64,000 nucleotides of DNA, taken from Pseudeuparius sepicola (lineage: Eukaryota; Arthropoda; Insecta; Coleoptera; Anthribidae). This document shows, in pieces, positions 23,528 through 33,459 of the stretch. Each line of letters opens with the position of its first letter. The stretch's first letter is position 1. The notes below the pieces were generated by a model that saw only the letters and a program-made list of their open reading frames with translations, was not told where the DNA came from and searched no databases. The stretch spans positions 18,702,175-18,766,174 of the forward strand of contig OY987303.1 of assembly GCA_963920635.1 (NCBI GenBank), given 5' to 3'. Both the position numbers and the translations under genes were made by a program.

Positions 23528-24723
23528 TCAGTTGTTTTGTCTGAGGGTTGGGAAAAGTCGGTATATTCGTCAAAATTCGGGTGTTCTGGGTAATATAAAA
23601 ATTGGGATAATTCGTCATTTTCGTAGTAGTTTCCGTCAGGAATTTGAGGTTCAATTTGTAAGGTTGTTTCGGTACTCTCTACGGGGTCAATAACCTGGTT
23701 ATAGCATTCTTCAGAAATAAAATTTTGATGTAAAACTGTATTTCCTGTTGTAGTGTCCATTGGTTCGTTTTTAGTTATTCGAGTAATTTTAGAGAAAGGT
23801 TTTGGAAAATTTTGAGGGGATCTTTGAAATTGATTCGGTTGATACTGATTTGATTGGTATTGATTTGGTTGATACTGAGGTCTAAAATTGGGATTTTGAA
23901 ATCTTTGCATAGTGGATGGTGAATTAAAATTTCTATATTGGTTATTATAAGATGGTGAAGGGATATTTTTTGGTGGAAATTGAGGTTGTACGTTAGGTCG
24001 GGGATAATTAGAAAAAGTCGTTGGTTGGTACGTTGGTGGTCTTGGATAAGATTGGGTACTTGTAGAAGGTTGTAATCTCATGTTAGGTCGTGAATTTTGA
24101 AAATTAGGAACTATTTTAGTTTGTGGAATTTGTGAACGATTTTTGTAATATAAAAAGTTTTCTTCTTCTCGGACGAAAGCCATAGCTTGCTCCAAGGAAT
24201 CGGGATTTTTTAATCTTACTATAAGTTGTAAATGATAATTGAGTCCATTGATAAAAGTTTTGAGAATAAGAGCTTCATACTGAGTTATTTTCAAAAGTTT
24301 TACGTCTGCTGTATCGTTAGAAGCATTAATTTTAGAGACCAGTAGACTTCTAGCGTCTTGTAATTTTAAGCCAAAATTATGATTGTTTTCATTTTTATCG
24401 GGTCTTAAAGATATAATATCTTGTATAATACAGTCCTCTGTTCTTTGATCAGAAAAAGTGACAATTAGGGCATTTTTAATAAGTTCCCAAGAATTAAGTT
24501 CTACTCGAGAAGCTATTAAGTCAGCTGCTCTTCCAACTAGCTTACTTATGACAGTATCAAACAGACAAACATTTATCGGTGCGAGAGGGGTTGTAGCATT
24601 TTGATGGTTGGTGAGAAAGTTTTCAACGCAACGAATAAATCTGTTAATTTGTTTAGGGTTTCCGTCGAATCGAGGAATGTTGTCGGCTTGGTACCTTATC
24701 ATTTGATAGTCTGGGTTTGCCAT
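23482..24723 (-). CDS. gag: Errantivirus Gag
   Basis: The frame is open from 24897, but that first codon is GTG directly after a stop. The first ATG in frame is at 24721-24723, giving 413 residues. The N-terminal half is helical and matches Ty3/gypsy capsid-like proteins in layout. About residues 205-305 (from this ATG) are extremely rich in Gln, Asn, Pro and Tyr, with QYQPNQ-type repeats. No CCHC zinc knuckle is visible, so RNA binding may depend on the low-complexity tail. The last codons overlap pol and include the frameshift site. The acidic C-terminal segment after the repeat region is also unusual. Confidence 0.85.
   Translation of the reverse strand: MANPDYQMIRYQADNIPRFDGNPKQINRFIRCVENFLTNHQNATTPLAPINVCLFDTVISKLVGRAADLIASRVELNSWELIKNALIVTFSDQRTEDCIIQDIISLRPDKNENNHNFGLKLQDARSLLVSKINASNDTADVKLLKITQYEALILKTFINGLNYHLQLIVRLKNPDSLEQAMAFVREEENFLYYKNRSQIPQTKIVPNFQNSRPNMRLQPSTSTQSYPRPPTYQPTTFSNYPRPNVQPQFPPKNIPSPSYNNQYRNFNSPSTMQRFQNPNFRPQYQPNQYQSNQYQPNQFQRSPQNFPKPFSKITRITKNEPMDTTTGNTVLHQNFISEECYNQVIDPVESTETTLQIEPQIPDGNYYENDELSQFLYYPEHPNFDEYTDFSQPSDKTTENENFQITPNQNPTT
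23515..23521 (-). promoter_or_regulatory. Programmed -1 frameshift site A AAT TTT
   Basis: On the minus strand the heptamer A-AAT-TTT matches the X-XXY-YYZ slippery rule. AAT and TTT are in the gag frame (Asn-Phe), and slipping back one base enters the pol frame, which opens only at 23527. Site and overlap therefore agree. I did not identify a stimulatory stem-loop with certainty. Confidence 0.75.
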
Positions 24724-24901
24724 AGTACTTGAAATTGTTGAATTTACTGGGTTAGAAGTAGGAATATTTTCAATTTCCGAAAGTTGGAGAGTGTTAAACA
24801 AATTTGCTAAATCTAAAAGTTCGTCCAGATTGGCGAAACAGAAATATAAACAATATATACAAAAAGGGGTTAATATGAATTTTGTTTTAGGATTCACTTA
24901 C

Positions 24902-24930
24902 AATGCTAAGATGAAGATGTTTTTCTTCAT
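24902..24930 (-). other. Env leader exon: start codon and splice donor
   Basis: The ATG at 24928-24930 is the first one downstream of the 5' LTR. It opens 29 nt of coding sequence with two lysines followed by hydrophobic residues, then meets a strong donor (GTAAGTGA) at 24901. The two leftover bases complete a codon with the base at 19698, keeping the env frame. In unspliced RNA the same ATG opens only a 10-codon frame ending at 24898, so it would act as a small upstream ORF ahead of gag. The splicing is inferred from consensus sites and phase. Confidence 0.65.
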
Positions 24931-25160
24931 GGAAATCTTCTTTTTCTTCTTAACCTACGGGTGCAATAGGAAAAACGATGCTGTCTTCTCCCTGCGGTGA
25001 ACAAAAGGGTTGTAGGACGATGCTGTTCCTGGGGTCCCCTGGTCTGTTGAGCCGTCTTGTAAGAGCCAAGTCCACACCTTTCGGTTTCACACTGTTTTTA
25101 ACCGAAGATTCGGAACCGATCGCGAGTCGATATCTATCGATAGGTCGAAAAAGGCAACAG

Positions 25161-25180
25161 TGATCCGCACGACTGCGCCA
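25161..25180 (-). other. Primer binding site (tRNA-Ser type)
   Basis: On the minus strand TGGCGCAGTCG begins at the last base of the 5' LTR. This overlap and sequence are as described for 17.6/297-type errantiviruses, which prime with tRNA-Ser. The primer tRNA of this host is not verified. Confidence 0.75.
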
Positions 25181-25348
25181 GTTACGTGGGCGAGCGTAAC
25201 AAATTTGTTTTTAAAAAGATGTTTATTGGCAAAAGTTACAAGAGAGACTGTCGTAATAGAACATGTTTTAGTATATATAATATTAAAAGTGTCTTCTCAG
25301 CATGTAGCGTCTTCTTTCCAGAAACATGGCATATGTGTTCATGTAACT
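25180..25348. repeat. Errantivirus 5' LTR
   Basis: Identical to the 3' LTR over 169 bp. The TATA-like element lies at about 25271-25280 and the AATAAA complement at 25222-25227 (minus-strand transcription). A short LTR with AGTTAC...GTAACT ends is typical of errantiviruses. Confidence 0.92.
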
Positions 25349-25415
25349 CGCGCATTCGTAATACGAGGTACTACTACAGGGTGATCTATTTGGATGTGAC
25401 CAATCGGAGTATAAT
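25349..25415. repeat. DIRS right inverted terminal repeat, outer part
   Basis: Complementary to 12725-12791. The first four bases (CGCG) are the errantivirus target duplication. The end GGAGTATAAT is the right terminus of the DIRS element. Confidence 0.85.
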
Positions 25416-25958
25416 ATACAAATAGGTCTAGCATAATGGTTATTAATGATAATAGTTCGATATGAACATCGTAATGAAACGCGTGTAATGTTTCATTAAT
25501 AAAGTTCATATGGAACGTGTCAAAATTTAATCTACGATGGAAATAGATTTTATTTGCATATTTTTGATTTTTCTTAAATACCAGAAACGTTTTCATAAAT
25601 TAAAATTTAAAATTATCAAGTGCCTATATTAGTCGATGTCATGCTAACTGCGCTAACATACGTTCAGTTTCAGTGAAAAATAATTTATTAATATGGGTGA
25701 TTCTGATTCCGAGAGTGTCCCTTCCGATATCGAGGATATTGCGCAAAACGTTTTAGATTCTCTACTTCCCGAAAGAGACGAGTAAACCTATGGAAAACTT
25801 AAGATTGTTTTTATTTGTCAATTTGCGTGTTATTATGAATTTATAATGGCACTGAGTGTTATTATGAAGGCCGTAATGACATCCAAATGACAATGCTAAA
25901 TGTGTCATATTGACACCGTCGTAGATTAACGCTATTGTAGCCTAGGTACTAAATAATG
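25416..25958. other. Flank between DIRS and the next palindrome
   Basis: No gene recognised. A short acidic open stretch near 25694-25785 has an ATG but is only about 30 codons and has no known motif. Confidence 0.4.
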
Positions 25959-26817
25959 GACCGGGAGATAGTGACAGATTTTTGGACGTGATTTTACTCA
26001 GTATGCCTTGCAAAGGGCATTATGTGGCACATATTCTCACAATAATAAGGTATGAATCAGAGAGTCATCCTGGGTTCTTCGTGTGAAAAACTGAGTTTTC
26101 AATATTCGAAAAATATGCGTTTTGATATGATTTTATACAGGCTGCCATGTTTTTTATAATGAAGTTCAAATAGAAAATTCCTCGGAAAACCATAGGCATA
26201 CCGTTAGGGTGGGTCCAAAGGGCTATTATTGCCACGTGATCTTGTATTTTAATAATTAATTTTTCCACGTTTCTGAACAGGCTGCCAATGAGAAGTATGC
26301 AAGTTCTTATTATGAAAATGCTGAAAAAAGGATGGCATACCTTTTGCGCATGTCCAAGTATACTTTACATCGAATAACTCGTTTAAATGATTAAATAACA
26401 TTCAATTTAAACAGTACTTGGACATGCGCGAAAGGTATGCCATCCTTTTTTCGGCATTTTCATAATAAGAACTTGCATACTTCTCATTGGCAGCCTGTTC
26501 AGAAACGTGGATAAATTAATTATTAAAATACAAGATCTCGTGGCAATAATAGACCTTTGGATCCACCCTAACGGTATGTCTATGGTTTTCCGAGGAATTT
26601 TCTATTTGAACTTCATTATAAAAAACATGGCAGCCTGTATAAAATCATATCAAAACGCATATTTTTCGAATAATTGAAAACTCAGTTTTTCACATGAAGA
26701 ACCCAGGATGACTCTCTGATTCATACCTTATTATTGTGAGAATATGTGCCACAAAATGCCCTTTGCAAGGCATACTGAGTAAAATCACGTCCAAAAATCT
26801 GTCACTATCTCCCGGTC
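25959..26817. mobile_element. Long inverted-repeat element (arms about 400 bp)
   Basis: Arms at about 25959-26361 and 26419-26817 are near-identical reverse complements, with ends GACCGGGAGATAGTGACAG, around a 57-bp loop. No coding frame. Part of one arm recurs at 47241-47597 with high similarity, so this is a dispersed family. Target duplication not resolved. Confidence 0.8.
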
Positions 26818-26819
26818 TA

Positions 26820-27198
26820 TAATCAATAATATTCATTGCACGAACGTGAGTAAAAAAATAAGTATAAGTAGGTAATTCCTAACGGAAGAAGACGGATATT
26901 CATTTATATTAGACATGCATAAATTCATTACACTTTGAAAGTAATGTAACTCGAATGGAAAAGTTGGGGAAAGAATCCGTAATTTCCAATTTCCCCCTAA
27001 CGTTCCTATTAGTTCCGAACGGAACTAGCGGAGGTCTGAAAATGGCTTCGAAGTTGAATGAGTTTAGTCGTCTGGGGTTTAAGATATAACTCGAGACATA
27101 ATTTACCGCCACATCACCACGTGAGCGCAAGTAGGTATTGTTTCGGCAAAAAAATATATTCTAAATTGCCGAAAAATTTGGTGCCTAAGATATCCCTG
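26820..27198. other. Short unassigned stretch
   Basis: No gene, RNA or repeat pair recognised. Confidence 0.4.
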
Positions 27199-27200
27199 TA

Positions 27201-27683
27201 CAGGGTGTTCCCGTATAATTTGACCCACCCCTAGAGTCTTTATTTTTCTAGTTAGAAAAAAATTACTTAAATAAAAGTTGTAGGGTTTTTCCTGAACCGC
27301 TAGGATCTGTTACTAGATGAAACAAATGCGCGTCGCAAATTTATGAAAAATATAAAATAACTTTTTTAATGGAACACCCTGTATATTTGTGGATTTTTGA
27401 ATTGCACGCATTTTTCCGATTCCAACAATATAAATATGTTATATGTTTGCTCTAAGCATTCGCAAGATATTTCAAATTGTAGATATATACGATTTTTATA
27501 TTTAATCAAGGTTGCCAGTTGCCATGGAAAAACATTTCATCTTAGACAAGAGCATTCCTGTCAATCCATTATTTTTGGGACAATACCTACACCTTGGTAC
27601 CCTACAACTTTCATTTAAGTAATTTTTTCTAACTCGAAAAATAAAGGTTCTAGGAGTGGGTCAAAATATACGGGAACACCCTG
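27201..27683. mobile_element. TA-flanked MITE with terminal repeats of about 87 bp
   Basis: Begins CAGGGTGTTCCCGTATAATTT and ends with its complement, with TA on each side (27199-27200, 27684-27685). The terminal repeats run to the CCCTACAACTT block. The interior has an extra inner AACACCCTGTATATT motif. A diverged relative lies at 37168-37510. Non-coding. Confidence 0.8.
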
Positions 27684-27685
27684 TA

Positions 27686-29043
27686 CATAATCCTGCCTAT
27701 ATGCAATAGGACGGTTATATTGATTATTTTCATACACGTGACTTTGACAGGTCGACCATTTTGCTTGGAGGGCCACAAAAACTATAAAATACATGTGAAA
27801 TCGGTAGTTTTCATAGTTCTAGGGTAAATAATTAAAGCCTTATTAGAGGCTTTAAAACCTAAGGAGATTCCTATTCCCCCAGAAAAATAATTAATTTATA
27901 CCGGTAGGTGCTATTAAGGACCTTAAAAATTTAAGAATTTGATGTTATAGGAAACAAAATTTTTTAGTGCGTGGCATTTGTTTAAGACTTGTGCAGTTTT
28001 TCGTGTTTTCTACTCTGTAACATGGAAAGTAGTGACTATTAGCTATAAGTCTCTTAATAAAAATGTTAAGTACAAATATGAAGCCAAATCGAAAGTTGTT
28101 GGCGATATCGATCCATATAGGTGCTTAAAACGACGGATTTTGACAACTTTGACTTGGTGAGTTATCCGACTATCTCATTAACAGTTTTTACAGCGTTTAA
28201 TAAGAGCTTGCAACCTTTTAAACCTTACGAATCTGGATTAGGTAGAGCAGAATGTCGGTGTAAAACAAGTAAGTAAACCAGAATGCTTATGTTGTCGTTA
28301 TGGAAGGGTACGATTGCCATTAAATTTAAGTAATAAATAATGCCATTAGCAATTATATGTTTTAATTGTTGAAAACATGGCGGTGAGGTAATAACATGAT
28401 CAGGATACCTTTACAATAGTGATAACAAACTAAGTAGCACCTCAGCCTTAGCAAGGCCATTGAATTAACATGGTTTATTATCGTCATTATTAGTTGTCAC
28501 TTGTCATATCTAGTTGTTTTCGAGCTTCGTTGACCGTTATTAATATTATGAAACTGGGTTCCCGGGATGTTCTGCTATGTGGTCGATGTCGCGGTTGTTC
28601 CTAAACATTTCGCAGGTCATCGCAGCCATCATCTTCAGTGGTTTCTTGCACATATTTTCTTTGGTTTCTTGCTATGTGCTTGATCCCAACTAATAACCAT
28701 ATAAATGTTAACTTATGTTACACTGTCAAGTTATTTTAGCTGTAATAAAAAAAATATTTTATTATAAAAAAAAACTAGAGAATGCTAATTTCCCACTTCC
28801 CCTAAGCTGTACATGTATATGTATAGTACAATGTAGATACCTCTTCTTACGTTCATTTGCGTTTGATCGATTTTTCGTATCTTTTAACCTGAGTATGAGT
28901 GTTATTTCATGGGTTGATGTCCTAATTTTGATTATTAGGAACCCAGTCAGTTATCTTTATCTGCTAAATCTGCTGGTGCACCTAAAAACTCTCTTTGAAT
29001 AATTTTCTCAATCCATCATTATACGAAACTTTACCGCTTATAA
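27686..29043. other. AT-rich stretch without a gene
   Basis: No domain-bearing frame, RNA gene or paired repeat recognised. Confidence 0.4.
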
Positions 29044-29045
29044 TA

Positions 29046-30211
29046 CAGGGTGATCCAGTTTTATTCTGCGACACTTCAACAGGTGATAGAAAACCAAAAA
29101 ATAACCGCACTTTCTTCTATAAACTATATCATTTTAAGGCCTTTTAAAAAAAGTTACAGGGTGTTAAAGGTGTAAGAAATATATGTGGACTTTATTGAAT
29201 ATTTACCAAACTAGTTGAGATATTTAAGTCATATTTGATACACGTTATAACGGCATGGATTAGCATTAAAACCTGTTAATATCAAATACCACGAATAAGG
29301 AGTATAAAAGTGGGTAATTAGTTTAATTGTTTTTAGAAAAAAAATTAACCACCCTGTAAAGTAATAAAATGTATTCAATTTATTATGTAAATTTTAACTG
29401 CAAACAAAAACGTTCTCTTGGCATTTTTTCATATGTGTCATGGTTTCATAGCAAATTTGATTTTTTCGTATTATTTCGAGGTATTTCTGAAAAATTAACT
29501 TAAAAATTCACTCCATAAGTACAGACTCAAAGTAGAAAAATGTGTTTCTTACTTTAAATACTGTAACTTTTCCCAATAAACTTACCCATTCAAGGCTTTA
29601 CTTTTCAAGTTACAGAGCGTATAATAATTGTATCTTCCTTAAATGTTTTAGACCCTGTATCTTCAAAAGTAAAGCCTTAAATAGGTAAGTTTATTGGAAA
29701 TAGTTACTTTATTTAAAGTAGCAAACACATTATTTCTACTTTAAGTGTTACTTATGGAGCAAAATTTGTAGATAATTTTTCAGAAATACCCCGAAAAAAT
29801 ACAAAAAATCAAATTTGCCATGAAACCATGACACATACAAAAAATTACCAAGAGGACATTTTTGTACAATTAAAATTTACATAAGAAATTGAATACATTT
29901 TATTGCCATTCAAGGTGATTCATTTTTTTTTAAAAAACAATTATACTAACTACCCACTTCTACGCCACTGGTTGTTCAAAGTGTTTGATATTAACAGGTT
30001 TTATGCTAACCCATGCCGTATACCAAATATGACTTAAATATCTCAACTAGGTTGGTAAATATTCAATAAAGTCCACATATTTCTTACAACTTTAACACCC
30101 TGTATTTTTTTTATAAGGCCTTAAAATATATAGTTTATAGAATCAAGTGAGGTTATTTTTTGGTTTTCTATCACCTGTTGAAGTGTCGCAGAATAAAACT
30201 GAATCACCCTG
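29046..30211. mobile_element. 1.17-kb palindrome with CAGGGTG ends
   Basis: TA-flanked ends CAGGGTGATCCAGTTTTATT and complement. The two halves pair from end to centre (about 29630), broken by small indels. Each half contains an inner CAGGGTGTTAAAG terminus (about 29157 and its complement near 30100), so the palindrome seems to have been built from at least two element ends. Non-coding. Confidence 0.8.
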
Positions 30212-30213
30212 TA

Positions 30214-33200
30214 TGTCTGGAACAAATTCGTCCGTATTTCAAAGAATCTCTTTTTAAAGCCCTAATACACATTTCAGGCTGCCCTTTTGAAAGAAAATTT
30301 AGCTTCTCTCGTGTTTTGAATGGCTGCAGCCTGCAGATATCCGATACAAAGGTACCTATATTATTCTGTTTCCACTGCACAAAAAGAGTGCATCTTCAGA
30401 TTTATATCAGTGTTTGTTTAGGTAGGTTTTTCGGCTATGATATTTTATCAGTGTTTAGGTTTTACTCGTTCGGCTATGTCCATATTCGGAATAATATTTT
30501 TGTCGCCGTCCGTTAACGGTGAATTTAGCCGAATTTTCAAGAGCGGTAGTAACGACCTAGCGGCCGAAATCTAGCAGGCCCGCTTGCGCAATACCATCGC
30601 AAGAACGAAAACAGTAGAAGATGAAGCAATGACTAACGGACGGTGGATATTCAAGTTCACGAACTTGCCGGCGGTCCCAAGGTGGGCCGTTTCGGGTTAA
30701 CGTCCACTGCTGGGAGCGCATTTCATGAAAATAACAGCCTGGTTTAAATAGCATCATATCTGTGGCATCATGTTGGTGCTTTGGGAAACATAAAACAAAA
30801 GTAGGTACGGTTTGAGCACGATGTACGAACATCGTGGGTTTGAGTAATGAATAACGAATATCTCTAGAACTGTAACAGTAGATAAATTATTATCCTACTT
30901 ACTTTGCCAGCTGTGCACCTAGAAGAGATTTGGAGAACAAAACTATGTTTTTAGATTTTTTTAATTGTAAAAGAATATATCAATTACTCTTAGCAATAGG
31001 GATGTTCACAAAAAAAATCTGTTTAAACGCCATACAAAGGCCGCAAATAGCGCCCAAATTAAATCTGTGAAATACTAGAAAAAGCCAAACAATATTTTCT
31101 GTTGATAAAAATAGGGAGAAGTACCTATGCATTCGTTTTGAATTCACCGAAGGCCATTAGCTTTAGGTCACTACCTACTATCGCCCCATAAATAGGGTAT
31201 ATTTTCTTCCGTGTTCCCACAATCAAGAATCACACTGTATGTGAAGACTAAACTCTGTTTTTAACAACTATTTTTCATGATATTATTACGATTTATGGTA
31301 AAAAGTATGACACTAATTTTATTCTAAAAAATTAAACTGATTAAAGCATTAAAAGTAGGTACAATTCTTAGTATAGATTTTCACTTCAGGTCTCAGGTGC
31401 TTATTCATGTTGTAATCGGAAATTGCAAATGGAATATCTCTCCGACTGAAACTAAAGCAGATATTTATAGTTTTTAATTAGATTTATAACGCAATAAGTG
31501 AATTGTGTTTATATGAAGTTATTTAATTGTAGGGCATGCTTATGCATTCTGATATCGGAAAAATTCCACCAGACTTACGTGATAATTTTTATAATATTAG
31601 TGACTTAGAATGTTCTCATCGATTTAAATTGTGTGACCAGGAAAATTAAAAAAATAACCTGCGGCGCAATTCTTAGGTGTAGTGTATCAATATTGTCCAT
31701 AATTTCTGTTGCAGCCTGTATATTTATGCCTGGAAAGGTTTAATTGGGTCTTAGTTTGCTGGAGTATATCGTTGAGATAATTGTTTTCTCTTATCAATAG
31801 ACGGCAAAGGGCCACAGTGGGCAGTAATTCGATAATACTATATGGGATTAGGATATTGTTATTAGTGTTTTTTTATTATTATACCTACCGATATTTCCCA
31901 CGTTCCGTACAACCGAATGGTCTCTCATTATTCCAGCTATAACCCTCTTAAAATGCTCAGAACTATTTCGTATTAAATTTAATACAAGGACGTTACCCCT
32001 AGTTGGAATTTTTTTAAAGACTCCCAAAGTACCTAGAGTTGTCCATAAATAATTATCCTTTTGATGTGCATTGAAACCTAACAAAATTTGTATTTAACGA
32101 ATTTACCTAATGACATAGAAATAGCATAACACTAATTTATAATAAATTATGAAGATAATTTCACATAAATTGCACTTGTACATCTGACCGCCATTTACTT
32201 GTTTTCCCCTTGACGCACTTACCTAAGTTACGTTCCCTGGCAAATTTAATCAAAACGTCGGTGTGCCGTCCCCTTGAAAAAATTATGGAGCTCGTTAAGG
32301 ACGGCAATTAAAATTTATTTTCATTAAGTGCAAGCGTCACTTGCAGCCCACAATTATTCTCGCACCGATTTTTTCCCGGACACCTATTGTCCCCAAAATG
32401 AACGTTAAGGAAAGTTTTGGGCTTAAATTTCAATTAAAAAAGGATTACTTACTCTGGGAAGCTCTGGAAAGTTGCCTGTTTACCTGCTTCTTTTATCCCC
32501 TACGCGTAAAAAGTTGACAAGCAATCGCTTCCATAGCGGTTGTGTATTTCGAACACCTGCGGCGTCTCCAATTTACTTACTTCATTTTTAACTTGAAAAC
32601 AGTCATTTTAATAACGCGTTTATTTGCCTAGGTAAGTTGGGTTCAGGATGATGATGTGATTTTATAATTTTCCTTGAAAGTAGTTTGTCCTTAACGTTTC
32701 TAAAATATAATATGTGATTACACATATTTTCTACATAATCTTGTATGTGCCCTCACAACGAGTTCATATTAGAGATAGAAAGGCCGTCCTCAGTTTTGTT
32801 TGGTCTTTTCTCCTTTCGTATTATAGGTATTTGTATTTCGTTATTCCCTAGCCAAATTGTTACTCATGATCGTTTGGTATACACAGAAAAAAAATCTTAC
32901 TATATGGATAAAAATTAAATTCCTAACCTAATTTGATAAAAATTAACTATGGACCATTATCAGCGTCCAGAGATATACTCCATTATCAAGTAAAAGGGTT
33001 ATTTAATAAAATATCCCCATGAGATAAAAAGGGCCATATTCCCACAAAGCATATCATTATGAGTTGGGTGTTATGTCCAAAAGAAACATTAATGTGTGCG
33101 CAGTGTGAAGGAAAAAATATTTGATTTGAGAACAAGCAAATTTCAATGTGAAAAAGCTGCCTTGAATGGTTTTCCTAAAAAAAACTACCACCAGTAAAGC

Positions 33201-33378
33201 CTTGTAGTAGACCAGAGAAAGAACATATACGTCTACATTAGGGAATGTGTGCAGCACTTGCACAAACACACCTATATTCCCTTCTAGTAGCTGTAGAAGA
33301 CGCCGAAGTCTCCTACAGCTCACCGCTACTAACTATATATCAACTGGAATAAATAACACCTAGCCGATGGAACCCGTA
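30214..33378. other. Stretch without a recognisable gene
   Basis: AT-rich. A somewhat GC-richer segment at 30500-30840 has a short dyad (CCGTCCGTTA and complement about 130 bp apart). No open frame carries a known motif. Confidence 0.4.
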
Positions 33379-33450
33379 TCTCCGGTAGCTTAGTTGGTTA
33401 AGTGCCTACGGCCAGAGTAGGAGTCCCGGGTTCGAGTCCCGGCTGGAGTG
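33379..33450 (+). tRNA. tRNA-like gene, anticodon position reads CCA; possible pseudogene or SINE head
   Basis: A cloverleaf can be drawn: acceptor arm with six of seven pairs, T8-A9, D-arm, a perfect CCTAC/GTAGG anticodon stem and a perfect CCGGG/CCCGG T-stem. Internal polymerase III boxes are strong: A box TAGCTTAGTTGG and B box GGTTCGAGTCC. The seven-base anticodon loop puts CCA at 34-36 (Trp), but position 33 is G instead of the near-universal U, and the sequence does not look like ordinary insect tRNA-Trp. A polymerase III terminator follows. It may be a decayed tRNA or a tRNA-derived SINE head. Confidence 0.55.
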
Positions 33451-33452
33451 CA

Positions 33453-33459
33453 TTTTTTT
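33453..33459 (+). terminator. Polymerase III terminator (T7)
   Basis: Seven T residues begin three bases after the tRNA-like unit, the usual distance and form of a polymerase III stop. Confidence 0.6.

Larger units (their letters stand above)
17773..25348 (-). mobile_element. Full-length errantivirus (Ty3/gypsy retrotransposon with env)
   Basis: The element is bounded by identical 169-bp LTRs that begin AGTTAC and end GTAACT, and is flanked by the 4-bp duplication CGCG (17769-17772 and 25349-25352). On the minus strand the order is 5' LTR, tRNA primer site, leader, gag, pol by -1 shift, env, polypurine tract, 3' LTR. This is the organisation of insect errantiviruses such as gypsy, 17.6 and ZAM. 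All three genes are open. LTR identity and intact frames indicate recent insertion. The virus-like env with a furin-type site suggests capacity to form enveloped particles, but that is inference. Confidence 0.93.
12685..25415 (-). mobile_element. DIRS-type tyrosine-recombinase retrotransposon, interrupted by an errantivirus
   Basis: In minus-strand order the element has an inverted terminal repeat, a gag-like gene, reverse transcriptase/RNase H/methylase-like domains, a tyrosine recombinase, an internal complementary region, and the second terminal repeat with a 40-bp extension (12685-12724). This matches DIRS1-like architecture. There is no LTR/integrase pair. Length without the nested 7.58-kb insertion is about 5.15 kb. 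TATAAT is present at both outer edges (12679-12684 and 25410-25415), consistent with recombinase crossover at a short shared core and not with a staggered-cut duplication. Coding regions carry several frameshifts and stops, so this copy is probably inactive in cis. Confidence 0.85.
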
